Shown piece after piece: positions 10,846-23,630 of a stretch of 64,000 bases of DNA (the first letter of the stretch is position 1; every line of letters begins with the position of its first letter). The DNA lies in NCBI RefSeq assembly GCF_027579695.1, contig NC_083587.1:5830001-5894000 (forward strand). The letters run 5' to 3'. This DNA is from Neoarius graeffei (Eukaryota > Chordata > Actinopteri > Siluriformes > Ariidae). A program made the translations under genes and the position numbers. The notes beneath the pieces are model-generated. The model worked only from the letters and a program-made list of their open reading frames with translations, was not told the origin of the DNA and did no database searches.

Positions 10846-11792
10846 TGCTGTCAAGTGATTAAAATATTTAATTGCAATTAATGTCGCGACTGTCATAGTT
10901 AACTCGCGATTAATCGCAATTTAATCGGCACATTTTTGTCACATAAAAAAACATTGTAATTCTCTTACCAGCATAAAAAAGTGAATGGGCTTGTTTTGTA
11001 CCAATGTTTTTTTTTTTATTGCAAAGCATAACACGTCTTGACACAGCCACTGCAAAGTGAAACCTAAGTCGAGCACTGGCGCAGGGCTAGCAAGAGAACC
11101 ATGAGTGAAGTGATCTACTGCTTGAGTTAGTCTACAATTCTAATCAGAGAGATAGGTTACACAGTGACGGTAGGCTTGACACGCTTGATTAGAATATAAA
11201 GTACACTATTATATTAACTTTAAGTTGTTCGTTGATAAATATTGCACTGAATCTGATCTTTACTGTTTCAGCTCACTTAACACATTTTGTACTTTTACAC
11301 TTTCTGCCTGTTGATGCGTCGCACTGTCCAATCAGAGGCGGCCAAATTTGCATATTACAGGTAGGATTTCTGGGATAGCATTGAGTTTATAGTTCAGAGG
11401 GATCTGGTTTCTTTAGACGCTGTCTTCTTAAAACTGAATAAATATTTAAAAAGAGCCAAATGAGCCAGTCTTTTGAACGGCTCTTTTCAAACAACGGATC
11501 ACAAAGATGCGGATCCCATCAAAGAGCCATAAATCCCATCTCTACTAGCGCGCCCTGCCCGCGCTGGTTCTTGGGGGGGGCAGAGGACTCTGGCTGTGCA
11601 GGGCGTGGCATTACAGTCTAGCTGCTATCGGTTTTCTAAGAAAAGTCTCTGTTCCAAGTTCCTGGCAGTTTCAAAAGCTTATGAAAAACCTACATCATGT
11701 CACAGAGCTTTAATCTCGCGATAAAAAAAATTATCGCCGTTAAAATTGAGTCAAGTTAACACGTTAATAACGCGACATTTTTGACAGCACTA
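10843..11792. mobile_element. Non-autonomous hAT element in the AT repeat
   Basis: The ends TAGTGCTGTCAA and TTGACAGCACTA are perfect inverts, and the subterminal regions are rich in TTAATCG/CGATTAA. The 8 bp on each side are ATATATAT, consistent with an 8-bp duplication but uninformative because the target is an AT repeat. A block ending near 11546 (GAGCCATAAATCCCATCTC) looks like a separate older repeat nested inside. No transposase seen. Confidence 0.85.
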
Positions 11793-11805
11793 ATATATAT
11801 ATATA

Positions 11806-12319
11806 TGTATAATGTCTAATAAAAATACTAATAATGATAAACTGAACACCTGCCGCATCAACAACAAACTGGTAAGTTAAGAGGAAGGTTCTTTCGCTGA
11901 CGTCATATAGCTCCTCCTCCTCCGTCTCCTGGGTGCTGCAGCCCCGTCAAATTTGCCCAGATAGCCGCGTTTTTTATCATAACTTGTAAAATAGGCGCCT
12001 TCGTGAATTAATATATGGATCATCGGGAATTACTTTTTATGTTATAAAACATCGCCAAAGATGTCAAAAACGTGTCATCAGCACTTTAAAGTAAGAGGTT
12101 TCATTGCTGCCAGAGCTAATTGTTAGACACAGTTCTCTCTCTCCAGGGATCAGAGGCTTCGAGCTCAACACCATACGATTCTTCCAACAACAAGACCTCC
12201 CGGTTCGGGAAACCATGCCTAAAACAGTCCCCTATGATTTCATCCATTTTCATTTTCAGTGTGTAAAGCTTTCTGCTCAACACACTGCAGAGGGGGTGAT
12301 TCTGCCTGATTAGCTTAAC

Positions 12320-12364
<45 letters not shown>

Positions 12365-12897
12365 TTAAAAAAATAAAAACCCCGAGGAAAAAAAATGTGA
12401 GAAATCAAGTTGAAATTTTGAGAAATAAAAAGTTGGAATTGCGAGGAAGTCGTAATTTAGAGAAAGAGAGAAAAAAAAACAACCCGTGATGGAAATGAAC
12501 TTGAAGTGAAGATTTAAATACTTTCAATATACAACTAAACAGGTTAGCCAAACTACAACTCTCTCCTGAGTGGATAAATAGTGCACTATCTAGGGTGCAC
12601 ACGGCATTATTTCATACTGAACGGAGTTCCTAAAACACTAAAATGGAGATATATTTGGGATTCGACCACACACCTTCAGTTTAACTTACCTCAGTGCTTT
12701 AAATCCTCAGAGCCAGACACAATAACGTGATTTTATTTTTATAACTCGAGGGGCTAAAGCGGCTCAGACAAGCGGCGGTTTTTTCTTCTCCAGTGTTTTC
12801 TGGCGGTTGGAGAAGCAGCTACTGGACGCGTTACTGCCACCACCTGGACTGGAGTGGAGTTTCAGGGTGGAGGACGCCTATCCCAGCCCAACCCAAA
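11806..12897. other. Unassigned sequence with AAT microsatellite
   Basis: Contains an AAT/TAA trinucleotide run at about 12318-12363 and A-rich low-complexity sequence to 12480. Nothing else was recognised. Confidence 0.5.
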
Positions 12898-13730
12898 AGC
12901 CAGTATCTCACTGGGCTGCGACAAATTACGAACGTCATGCGCGAGAGAGTTTCAAAAGTGTCTCGAAACATTCGCGGGGCTTCTCAGTTTCCTCGCATGA
13001 GTCACAAAGTCTCGCTCCTTCATCGCTGATATTTTGAACATCTCATCTCATTCTCTCTAGCCGCTTTATCCTTCTACAGGGTCGCAGGCAAGCTGGAGCC
13101 CACCCCAGCTGACCACGGGCGAAAGGCGGGGCACACCCTGGACAAGTCGCCAGGTCACCACAGGGCCGACACATAGACACAGACAACCATTCACACTCAC
13201 ATTCACACCTATGGTCAATTTAGAGTCACCGGTTAACCTAACCTGCATGTCTTTGGACTGTGGGGGAAACCGGAGCACCCGGAGGAAACCCACGCGGACA
13301 CGGGGAGAACATGCAAACTCCACACAGAAAGGCCCTCGCCGGCCCGGGGCTCGAACCCAGGACCTTCTTGCTGTGAGGCGACAGCGCTAACCACTACACC
13401 ACCGTGCCGCCCATATTTTGAACATGTTCAAAAAATTAGTGCGACAAAATTTCTCTCAAAATAGCCGCAAATGCATCGCTGGTGTCGCAAAGCCATCACG
13501 AACCCTTCTCAAGTCAGTTTCCGTGAGACAGGAAGTGCGAGTTCTTCAGCCAGTATCTCACTGGGCTGCGACAGCCTGCGATTAGTTGGAGACACAGCAA
13601 TTGCGATAAAATATGTGAATATCAATTCAGTGTGATTCCAAGTGAAAATTGTCGCTAATTAATATATTTTATCACAATTGTTGTGTCTCCAACTAGTCGC
13701 AGGCTGTCGCAGCCCAGTGAGATACTGGCT
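12898..13730. mobile_element. Foldback MITE, nested or composite, holding a V-SINE
   Basis: AGCCAGTATCTCACTGGGCT occurs at 12898 and again at 13548, and its inverse ends at 13730. The segment 13548-13730 is an almost complete hairpin: its left arm (GCGATTAGTTGGAGACAC) pairs with its right arm (GTGTCTCCAACTAGTCGC). The whole 12898-13730 block could be one element with an internal repeat or two copies of the same family. It is non-coding. Confidence 0.75.
13042..13412 (-). repeat. V-SINE copy with 13-bp target duplication
   Basis: Reverse-oriented V-SINE, closely similar to the copy at 8-381, inserted in the foldback element. The perfect duplication ATATTTTGAACAT lies at 13029-13041 and 13413-13425. 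Length and integrity suggest a fairly recent insertion. Confidence 0.93.
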
Positions 13731-14110
13731 TAACCCTCACACACTTCTACTAATAACAATTATAATGTAATTTTAAAAAGTGTAATGTTGCATGCCTGGA
13801 CCCATTTGGTTGTTCTGAACATGTCCGAATTGGGTTTTTTTGTTTGTTTGTTTTCTGCCAGAAGTTAAAATTCTCTGGGGCTGGAATAATAAAGACTCCT
13901 CTGAGGCACATAAAGCCAGCATCTATTTGAACTGCTGCTCATACAGCATCACACACCAGCTGTCTACCCATTTCTATATGTAGGAACTCATAGACATTTT
14001 GCTAGTGTTACTTGCAGTTGACACCTCTCCCTTCCTGACTTTTGACAACATCAGGATTTGGACTCACAATCTCTAGATGATAGGATGAATGCTTCTCTGT
14101 TGCACCAATG
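13731..14110. other. No recognisable feature
   Basis: Unique-looking non-coding sequence between two repeats. Confidence 0.4.
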
Positions 14111-14122
14111 CTCAAGAAGCTC

Positions 14123-14465
14123 CATCCATCCATTATCTGTTGCTGCTTATCCTGTCCTACAGGGTTGCAGGCAAGCTGGAGCCTATCCCAGCTGACTATG
14201 GGTGAGAGGCAGGGTCAAGTTGCCAGGTCATTGCAGGGCCAACACATAGACACAAACAACCATTCACACTCACATTTAGAGCCACCAATTAGCCTAACCT
14301 GCATGCTTTTGGGGGAAACCAGAGCACCCAGAGGAAACCCATGCAGACATAGGGAGAACATGCAAACTTCACACAGAAAGGCCCCCATCAGGTGCTGGGC
14401 TCAAACCCAGGACCTTCTTGCTGTAAGGCGACAGTGCTAACCACTACACCACCATGCCACCCCCT
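14123..14465 (-). repeat. Diverged V-SINE copy
   Basis: The same structure as the other V-SINEs, but with many substitutions and small deletions and a CCATCCATCC tail. Flanks GCTCAAGAAGCT (14111-14122) and GCCCAAGAAGCT (14466-14477) are a 12-bp target duplication with one mismatch. Older than the copy at 13042. Confidence 0.9.
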
Positions 14466-14744
14466 GCCCAAGAAGCTTTCTGTCAATTTCTTGTTGATGT
14501 CTACAAAAAGCGTCTGTCCAAAGGGATATTCAGTGTTGGGCAGTAGCCTCACTACAAGTAGCATCATTAGTAACTTAACTAAATTTCTCAGTAACATCAC
14601 TATTTACTGAATCAAATAGCTTTTCAGTAGCTTAACTCTTTTATTGATCAAGTAGCATGGCAATGGCCAAACAAGTGTAGGTGCAATTGGTAATTGAGTG
14701 ATCAATCTCATTAAATCTGAAGGTTAATAATTAAATCATTAAAT

Positions 14745-14886
14745 TGAATCAGTCTCATTGAATCGTTTTCATTGAATCAGTCTTATTGAATCATACCATT
14801 GAATCAGTCTCATTGAATCGTTTTCATTGAATTAGTCTCATTGAATCGTTTTCATTGAATCAGTCTTATTGAATCATACCATTAAT
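14745..14886. repeat. ATTGAATC minisatellite
   Basis: Tandem copies built on TCATTGAATCAGTCT, TCATTGAATCGTTTT and TTATTGAATCATACC, arranged in higher-order units of roughly 55 bp. Confidence 0.85.
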
Positions 14887-15129
14887 TTTGGTGCTTAATA
14901 ATAAATTACCAAACAGCTAAATTATGGTATGTTCCAAATTATTATGATCACTTACCATATTACACAACTTATATGCACCTTTGGATTCTTTTGAGATTCT
15001 GTGACTTCAAGGAATATGGAAGCAAATAAACACACAGTTTCAATAATAAATGAATTTATTATAACAAAGATAAAAATGGATATTATCAGCAGATATATAC
15101 ATATAAACAAGCATCAACGGTGTGTGTTA

Positions 15130-15161
<32 letters not shown>

Positions 15162-15438
15162 TGACTGGAATCTTATCTGAGGTATATGTGTGTGTGTGTG
15201 TGTGTGTTATCTGAGGTGTGTGTGGTCGTGACCACGTCTTTCTAAGTGGAAACAAAAGAATTAGCTATGGTAGCTAATTCCACGTTTATGTGTGTCCATG
15301 TGGTGTAGGCCTTGTGGCCACGTGTTTCTAAGTACAGCAAGAGAGTTAGCTTTGGTTGCTAATTGAGATGTGTTGGCCACGTGTGGAGACACAGATTAGC
15401 CTTGTGTCGCTAGCTAAGACAAAGGAATGCTAGCTAAG

Positions 15439-15469
<31 letters not shown>

Positions 15470-16802
15470 GCCTAAGCAAAAGTTAACATGAATTGCTAGC
15501 TAAGGTGTGTTTGTGGTAAACAAAAGGTTAGCTTAGCTTGCTAACGAGGCAAAAGAATTAGCCGTATGTGGCTAGCTAAGGCCCAAGGATCCTACCTCGT
15601 GGAGTAAAAACAAAAGGTGTGTATGTGAGTGTGGAGGAGGACCGCCATGTGTCCCTTGAGACAATACCCTTAGCCCTGGAGGCTAATGGGACAAAAGAAT
15701 TAGCCGTAGGCTAATTTCACTAGCTTATAACAGTACTAAATTCACTGAGGTCTTGATGAGGTCAAAATATGTGTAAATAATGAAATTGAGGATGTTAGTA
15801 AGGAATAAAGAGAAGCATGCAAAACCTACCTATTAAACAATTGAGAGATTAAAACAACATAGAACAATCATCAATTCAACATGCTGCATGTCTACAGTGT
15901 AAACATTTAAACCGTTCTTGAGTTTAAATTCACACTTCTTCATAAAAGCTAATTCCTAAGACTAGGTTTTGCCCAAATGCCAGTCTTACTTAGTGTCTTG
16001 CTTATAGCAAGATTATGGAGATATGTTCTTAGGCTTTTGGAGTTTCCGTTGTGAAGGCCTCCGTGAGGCGCAGAGAATTTCTTGGTCCGACGCTTGGTCG
16101 CTCGTGATTATGGAGATATGTTCCGAGGCTTTTGGAGTTTCAGTTGTGAAGGTCTCCATGAGGCACAGAGAATTTCTTGGTCCGACGCTTGGTCGCTCGT
16201 GATGAAAAGAAAGTCTCGGCTCAGAATAATGTGCACAGAGAATTAATTAGAAGGATCCGGTCGCTTCTAACCTTAAATTAACTGCTTGGGCTGCAGTCGT
16301 ATGTACTTATAATGAATAAAACCGGTTGTCACTCGACTGAGTTAAAAATCGCGCGATTCCAGAATCTACCATGGCCAAAGGTGAAAGGAAAGCGCGAAAC
16401 TCTGATTCTTGAGGAAAAGAAAAGACGTCTTTATCTGGTTTGCTCGGCAGAGCGAGTGATCCTCCTTGTGTCCAGGCAGCTGCTCCAGATGGAAAGAGAA
16501 AGTATGGCGGATTTCTGGGTTTCTTATGCCTTCCTGGAGGATGTGACGTAGGTGATCCCGCCCAGGCGTGACGTAGGTCAACGCGGAAGTTGGCTGATGG
16601 GAAAAGTAGTTTCTAAAAGGGACTGTGTTGTACCTACACAAGCTACTTTTTTATTGGGTATTTCTGTGATAAACACAGTGGAGCAGCTGCCTGCAGTCTA
16701 AAATTATCCCCGCAACACAAGCACTCTCTCTTTTTTTATATTTATTGAAAATAACAACAGGAACTTATGTATAACAAATACTTATTTCCCAAACAAGGAA
16801 AA
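14887..16802. other. Repeat-rich block with GT runs and TAGC motifs
   Basis: GT microsatellites lie near 15130-15150, 15186-15207 and 15445-15470. Between 15240 and 15720 the words GCTAGCTAAGG, AAAGAATTAGC and GGCCACGTG recur, as in a decaying minisatellite. Read on the minus strand, the right end near 16718 starts TGTTGCGGGGATAAT, so a long LTR is conceivable. I found no partner LTR or coding region to support it. Confidence 0.4.
16011..16200. repeat. 95-bp tandem duplication
   Basis: Two adjacent copies, 16011-16105 and 16106-16200, start GATTATGGAGATATGTTC and end TTGGTCGCTCGT. They differ at only a few bases. Confidence 0.93.
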
Positions 16803-19375
16803 GCACAAAGTCTCCTGGATGCAACCCAGATCACATCGATGGCACCAGCTTGACCTCGTCATTACCAGAAGGAAAACCCTCCAAACGGTGCACAGCACAC
16901 AGAGCTATCACAGCGCTGACTGTGACTCCGATCATTCCCTTGTTATCAGCAAAATAGCGCTACAAGGAAGAAAACTGCTGCACCATGCGAGGCCTAGGAG
17001 TCTCCCAAGGATAAACACTGCCCATACTAAAGACATTGACAGCAAAAACAAATTCCATTCCCTTATCAATGGCCTGAGACTGGCCAGGGATGTTGTGTCA
17101 GCAGAAACACGATGGCAGCACCTCAGCGGTGCTATATACAAGTCTGCTATTGCCACATTTGGGAAGAAGGAAAAGAGAAATGTTGACTGGTACGAAGCCA
17201 ACCTTATGGTTATGGAGCCAGCAACCCGGGCCAAAAAAGAAGCATTAGTTAAATGGAAGAGGGACCCCACTTTGCAGAACTTACTCTTGCTAAAGAACGC
17301 TAAGGCTAGTAGTCAGAAACTAGCAAGGAAATGAGCAAATGACTATTGGCTACAGCTTTGCTCCTCCATAGAACATACATCCTTGACTGGCAATGTTAGG
17401 GCCATGTACGAAGGCATTAAGCAGGTCACTGGTCCGACCATAAAGAAAACAGCCCCCTTAAAAGCAAAAACTGGCGACACCATCACTGACCAACAGGGGC
17501 AGATGGATCAGTGGGTTGAACATTACTCGGAGCTGTACTCCACAGAGAACACGGTATCCGAAAAGGCCATAGGCCATTAGCAGCATTCCATCAATGACAG
17601 TCCTCGAAGAATTAGATACAGAGCCTACTATGGCAGAGTTAGAGAAGGCAGTTGATGTTCTCTCTAGTGGAAAAGCACCAGGGAACGATGCAATCCCACC
17701 AGAGGTAGTTAAGGAAGGAAAACCAGCGCTTCTCCCACACCTTTATGAACTTCTTTGCTTATGCTTGAATGAAGGTGAGGTGCCACAGAGCATGCGGGAT
17801 GCCAATATTGTGACTTTGTATAAAAACAAAGGGGATAGAACCGATTGCAACAACTATCGTGGGATTTTGCTCCTCATGATAGTTGGGAAGGTCTTCGCTT
17901 GTGTGGTTCTTGTCAGACTACAGGTACTAGCCGACCGTGTGTACCCAGAGGCACAGTGTGGGTTCAGAGCGGGGCGCTCCACTATCGACATGGTATTCTC
18001 AGTGAGACAGTTACAGGAAAAGTGTTGGGAGCAGCGGAAACCTCTCTACCTTGCTTTTGTCGACCTCACAAAGGCTTTCGATCTCGTAAGCCATAGCGGA
18101 CGGTTCAGGCTACTTGAGAAGATAGGTTGCCCACCAAAGCTGCTCAGCATAATCAAGTCCTTCCACAGCAACATGAAAAGCACTGCCAGCTTTGAGGGTA
18201 GTACCTCCAAGCCTTTCCCGATTCTCAGTGAAGTGAAACAGGGCTGTGTACTTGCCCCAACGCTGTTCAGGATCTTTTTCTCACTGCTCTTGATGTATGC
18301 CTTCCAGTCCTCCGACGATGGGGTCAACATCCACAACCGCCATGATGGCAAACTTTACAACCTGGCCCACTTACGCGCCAAAACAAAGGTAACACGCGTG
18401 CTCCTTAGGGAGCTACTATTTGCCAATGACGCAGCCCTTGCGAGTCATACACCTGATGGACTCCAACGCCTGATGGACAGGTTCTCAAATGCCTGTAAAG
18501 AGTTTGCCTTAACAATTAACATAAAGAAGACTGAGGTGATGGCCCAAGATGCTCCAAGCCCTCCGGTAATATCGATCAATGGCTTTTTGCTTGCTGTGAC
18601 TGATTGATTCACATACCTGGGATCCACTGTCACAAACAACTTGTCTCTGGATGCTGAAATAAACACAAGAATTAGCAAAGCAGCCTCCGTTATGAGCAAA
18701 CTCAACAAAAGAGTTTGGGGAAACAAAAACCTGACAATAAACACCAAGCTAAAGGTGTACCAGGCCTGTGTGCTAAGAACTCTCCTCTATGGCAGTGAAA
18801 CATGGACGACATATGCCAAACAAGAGGCAAAGCTCAATGCCTTTCACATGTGGTGTCTTCGCAGGATCCTAGGAATTAAATGGAAGGACAAGGTAACAAA
18901 AACTGATGTTCTCGAGAGGTCCAGTTCCAGGACCTTATTTGCAATGATCAGTGAATGCCACCTGAGATGGCTTGGACATGTTCGCCGTATGGGGAAAGGA
19001 CATATTCCGAAAGATCTTCTATATGACCAGCTTGAATGCGGTTCATGTCCAACTGGTCGCCCGCGCCTGAGGTACAGAGATGTGTGCAAGAGAGATCTTA
19101 AGTCAGCTAACATCGACGTAAACTCATGGGAGGAAACAGCGATTGACCGGTCAGCATGGAGACAAACTGTCAAAGCAGGGGTGAAGGAAGCTGAAGCTAC
19201 CCGATCCCAACTCAGAGACCAGTGGCGACAGAAGGCATCTTCTGCAAACACCACCACATTCAGTTGTGCAGGATGTGGCAGAGACTGCCACTCTAGAATT
19301 GGCTTGTTCAGCCACCAAAGAAGATGCCGACCATGACCGAAACCCATCGTCTCTTTAAGACGGACGGAGGCCAAT
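16803..19375 (+). pseudogene. Non-LTR retrotransposon, 5'-truncated, inactive
   Basis: The element starts inside the apurinic endonuclease domain: SWMQPRSHRWHQLDLV at about 16811 and the SDHSLVISKI end of that domain near 16935. The RT spans roughly 17590-18610 with GKAPGNDAIPPEVVK, AGRSTIDMVFSVRQLQEKC, FVDLTKAFDLV and VKQGCVLAPTLF. At the active site the usual F-A-D-D reads F-A-N-D (18419-18430). The C-terminal part (18641-19336) has ECHLRWLGHVRRMG and a zinc-finger-like CAGCGRDCHSRIGLFSHQ. Stops at 17332, 17578 and 18607 break the ORF. Clade not fixed (RTE/Jockey-like in style). Confidence 0.85.
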
Positions 19376-19474
19376 GATATATACTGTATATCAAGCTATG
19401 TTAGTTCAGAGTGCCACAGGGTCATTTTCTCACACACCAATCTGCATATTTCTAAAGAAACATACTGTCTTGTA

Positions 19475-21079
19475 CAGTGCCTTGCAAAAGCATTCATACC
19501 CCTTGAACTTTTTCATATTTTTCCACCTTACAACCATGAACTTAAAAGTTTTTTATTGAGATTTTATGTGAGAGACCAACACAGAGTAGCACATAATTGT
19601 GAAGTGAAACAAAAATGATAAATGGTCTTCAAAATTTTAAACAAATAAAAATCTGAAAAATGTGATGTGCATTAGTATTCAGCCCCCCTGCGTCAATACT
19701 TTGTAGAGCCACCTTTTGCTGCAATTACAGCTGCAAGTCTTTTGTGGTGTCTCTACCAGCTTTGCACATCTAGACACTGAATTTTTTGCCCATTCTTCTT
19801 TGCAAAATAGCTCAAGCTCAGCCAGATTGGATGGAGAGCATCTGTGAACAGCAATTTTCAAGTCTTGCCATAGATGCTCAATGGGATTTAGGTCTGGACT
19901 TTGACTGGGCCATTCTAACACATGAATATTCTTTGATCTAAATCATTCCATTGTAGCTCTGGCTGTATGTTTAGGGTCATTGTCTTGCTGGAAGATGAAT
20001 CTCCTTCCCAGTCTCAAGTCTTTTGCAGCCTCCAACAGGTTTTCTTCCAGGATTGCCCTGTATTTAGCTCCATCCATCTTCCCATCAACTCTGACCAGCT
20101 TCCCTGTCCCTGCTGAAGAAAAGCATCCCCATAGCATGATGCTGCCACCACCATGTTTCACAGTGGGGATGGTGGGTGCAGGGTGATGAGCAGTGTTAGT
20201 TTTCCACCACACACAGTGCTTTGCATTTAGGCCAAAAAGTTCAACTTTGGTCTCATCTGACCAAAGCACCTTCTTCCACATGTTTGCTGTGTTCCCTACA
20301 TGGCTTCTGGCAAACTACAAATGGGACTTCTTATGCCTGTCTTTCAACAATGGCTTTCTTCTTGCCACTCTTCCAAAAAGGCCAGATTTGTGGAGTGTAT
20401 GACTTATAGTTGTCCTGTGCACAGTTTCTCCCACCAGAGCTGTGGATTTCTGCAGCTCCTCCAGAGTGATCATGGGCCTCTTGGCTGCTTCTCTGACCCT
20501 TGCTCGCTCTGTCAGTTTAGGTGGACGGCCATGTCTTGGTAGGTTTGCAGTTGTGCCATACTTTTTCCATTTTTGAATGATGGATTGAACAGTGCTTCTT
20601 GAGATGTTCAGAGCTTGGGATTTTTTTTATAACCTAAGCCTGCTTTAAACTTCTCCAGAACTTTATCCCTGACCTGTCTGGTGAGTTCTTTGGTCTTCAT
20701 GATTCTGTTTGTTCTTCAGTGTTCTCTAACAAACCACTGAGGCCTTCACAGAACAAGTGTATTTATGCTGAGAGTAAATTACACACAGTAGGACTCTATT
20801 AACTAATTAGATGACTTCTGAAGGCAATTGATTGCACTGGATTGTATTTAGAGGTATCAGAGTACAGGGGGCTGAATACTAATGCACACCACATTTTTTT
20901 GGATTTTTATTTGTTTAAAATTTTGAAGACCATTTATCATTTTCGTTTCACTTCACGATTATGTGCTACTTTGTGTTGGTCTATCACATAAAATCTCAAT
21001 AAAAACTTTTAAGTTCATGGTTGTAAGGTGGAAAAATGTGAAAACGTTCAAGGGGTATGAATACTTTTGAAAGGCACTG
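19475..21079 (-). mobile_element. Full-length Tc1-like transposon
   Basis: A 1605-bp element with long inverted ends (CAGTGCCTTGCAAAAGCATT at the left; CAAAAGTATT-like ends and GGCACTG at the right). It is flanked by TA at 19473-19474 and 21080-21081. The terminal inverted repeats run about 210 bp. The second copy of this family lies at 26956-32200. Confidence 0.95.
19693..20700 (-). pseudogene. Tc1 transposase, broken
   Basis: Minus-strand remnant of a roughly 336-codon DDE transposase. The N-terminal helix-turn-helix region starts at Met 20700 (MKTKELTRQVRDK) and loses frame in an A-run near 20620. The catalytic triad is visible: Asp in [11 protein letters not shown] (20262-20230), Asp in [10 protein letters not shown] (about 19975) and Glu in DLNPIEHLW (about 19878). 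A TGA replaces a Trp codon just after ARATME (19940-19942). Further frame breaks occur near the C terminus. It cannot make an active enzyme but could be a substrate for a related one. Confidence 0.92.
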
Positions 21080-21081
21080 TA

Positions 21082-22539
21082 AATGCTCAAATGTCAAACA
21101 AATGCTCAAAATGAGGAAAATGTTCAGCAAATCACATCGCAAATGAAAGACAGGACGCGTATGACCATTATCTTAACAGAATCTGAATGTGGTCATTGAT
21201 GGAACTCTTGAATTGTTGGTGTTGCATTTATGTCAATTCATCGCTCAAAGCACTATATCAATACAATTAAACAAAAGTGAATTTTTGAAAGAGTTGTTCA
21301 CTTGTTGGCCCAATCTGCGTTTTCCTTGTCGAATAAGGAAGCTGGTTCACCTTTAAGAAATTCGAAATCACTGTTCTTGAAGCATTTGCTTCTCTTTCAC
21401 ATTTTTCTTGATAGCAGGCATATGTTAAAGCTTTTTATCTATTTCTCGATTTGAACGATTTGAACAACCAAAAAAAAATGCAAAAATGAACCACATTGAA
21501 GACAGACCAGGCCTTGCTTGCACAAAAGACTGTGTTTGTTTGTCACCCAGGTGAAATTATCACGTGATGCATCAGGTTGTGCGCAAAGGGTCTATCGGAA
21601 ATCACAATAAGACATGTTTTGTTTGGATAATAATAAAGGAGAGGGGAAAATTCTGGTACAATGAAAGTAATGTCTTGCATAATTTGGTCAGATCATGAGA
21701 GTATTTGGCACAGGCCAGTATAGCTGTATATTCAATATAGCTGTAAACACTTACAGATTGAACACATTTAATTTAATAGTGACCAACAATAATTTATCAT
21801 TAAAGATTAGCCATGATTAACAATGAATAAACAATGGTTAGGCTAATGACTAATTAAGGACAACAATAAGCCAATAAAAAAACAACAAGTCGTTGATTTG
21901 ATAAGTTTAACCCAGCATTGCACTCAATATAACCAAAATATTGGGTTGAAATAAGAATCCAACCATTACGTAAATTTAAATTAATGGCCTTGTTAAAGTA
22001 ACCCAACCTGCCAGGTGAAATGCATAACTCTTTTCACTGAGTTAAAATGACCCAGCATTGTCAAAATGCCACTTACTTCTTTAAGTTACCAGCAGCAGCA
22101 CAGAAAGGAATGCAATAACAAATATCAGACCTTACTTTATCAGCTCGCTCAAATGCAAAATTTAATACAGAATCTATAAAGTTCTAAATTAGCTGCATTT
22201 TCACCAACACTAACCTCATTCTTACACTCCAAGTTTCATTTACAGGGAAATCTTATTCATTTCACCAGTTGGGCAAAATAAACCAACATGCAAAACATCA
22301 AACCAAAATATGTCAAATAAAAGTTAAAAAAAAAAAAAAGTCAAAATAAAGCCAGCGCTCTAATGAACACACTCAGCACTGTCTACTCCCAGGCCTTTTC
22401 TCTTCTGTAAACACAATGCTCACAATAAATGGTGTGTTAAAGCCTATCGTTTTTCAAATCTGTGTTACAGTAAATGTATATACATGTACACTCTGTTTTG
22501 ACCAAAATACCATAGGTAAACCAAAACTGTACCTCTACA
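21082..22539. other. Unassigned AT-rich sequence
   Basis: Contains inverted and direct AACCCA/TGGGTT words between 21900 and 22080, as in some fish MITEs, but no defined ends. No coding region. Confidence 0.4.
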
Positions 22540-23335
22540 ATTTACAGCTGAGCATTGCAAAACATGTTTAGCTTTTGCTTTTCTCACCATACCTAGGAGA
22601 AATTAAATAGTGCTGATGTTCAGAATTATTGAGCTAATATGTACAAATGAAGGAGTAAGATTATGTATATGATAAAGTGCATGAGTATTGCACATAGAGG
22701 AATATTGTACGAGTATGTTATTGCACTAGTGTTGATATAATAATATACAGCACAGAATATACAGAACCGGTCAAATGCCATGGGCTGTATTTCACAGTAG
22801 TATAGCAGCAGTGAGTGAGTGGAGGTGTGCTGTTCAGACCTGTGGATTAGTTGGGGGAGGCAGTGAGTGCTGTGAGTTCAGTAGTGTGATAGCTATGGGT
22901 TAAAAACTATTCCTCAGCCAGGTTGTGCGGGCGTACAGAGTTCTGTAGCGCTTTCCAGGGGGTAAAGAGTCCGTGTCCAGGATGGGTTGGGTCCTTGATA
23001 ATGTTTTTGGCTCTGCGAGTGCACCGGGAGTGATGGATTTCTTCCAGTGATGGAAGTGGAGTGCCTGTGATCCACTGAGCTGTTTTATGATGTGCTGCAG
23101 GGTCTTCTTATCTTCCAAGGTGCAGCCCGAGTGATGCAATGCGTGATCAGTGACTCAATTGTGCACCTGTAGAAGTTCATCCGCAGCTGTTGAGGCAGTT
23201 TTGCTTTCCTCAAAGTCCTCAGGAAATGGAGCCTCTGAAGACCTTTTTTAGCCAGTGCCAAAGTCTTTGGGGTCCATGATGGGAGTCAAGAGCCACGCAG
23301 AACAACACGCTGCGCTGTCTAAAAGACCCATTATT
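22540..23335 (-). pseudogene. 3' end of a Rex1/Babar-like LINE
   Basis: Minus-strand translation across frames gives the C-terminal end of a CR1-group reverse transcriptase: LHFLRTLRKAKLPQQLRMN and FYRCTIESLI near 23170-23240, then DPTHPGH near 23000 and KRYRTLYARTTWLRNSF just before 22900. The AT-rich 3' UTR with the CTCATGCAC word extends to about 22540. It is probably the tail of the same insertion whose RT core is at 25246-25620, the two being separated by later insertions or duplications. Confidence 0.75.
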
Positions 23336-23427
23336 ATTTAATTTAGTAATCAATCTTCAGCATTTCTCTGAGCAGGGATAAACTGTCAATAAAGACACAA
23401 TATAAAATCTCCTGCACCAAACATCAG

Positions 23428-23572
23428 TTGACACCACCAGCTAACACCTTGAAGGCAGGATTCAACTTGCACTGAAAAGAACCCCAGTGCATTTCAGGTC
23501 CAATGCATTAATCCCTGAGTGGTTGCCAAAATGGAACAAAGTCAAGGCTGAAAGTGTCATTCCTTGTCTTGG
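23428..23572 (+). repeat. Direct duplication, copy A
   Basis: A 145-bp segment starting TTGACACCACCAGCT and ending TTCCTTGTCTTGG. It recurs with few changes at 24981-25125. It appears to be flank of duplicated tRNA-bearing units. Confidence 0.95.
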
Positions 23573-23630
23573 ATTTTTATTTCTTAGTTTTTCGGAACTG
23601 TCCATGATCTATACAAGGTGGTGACTTTTG

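Noticed and set aside
15045-16718. Long retroviral-type LTR
   Set aside because: Plausible ends but no second LTR, primer site or coding region within the window.
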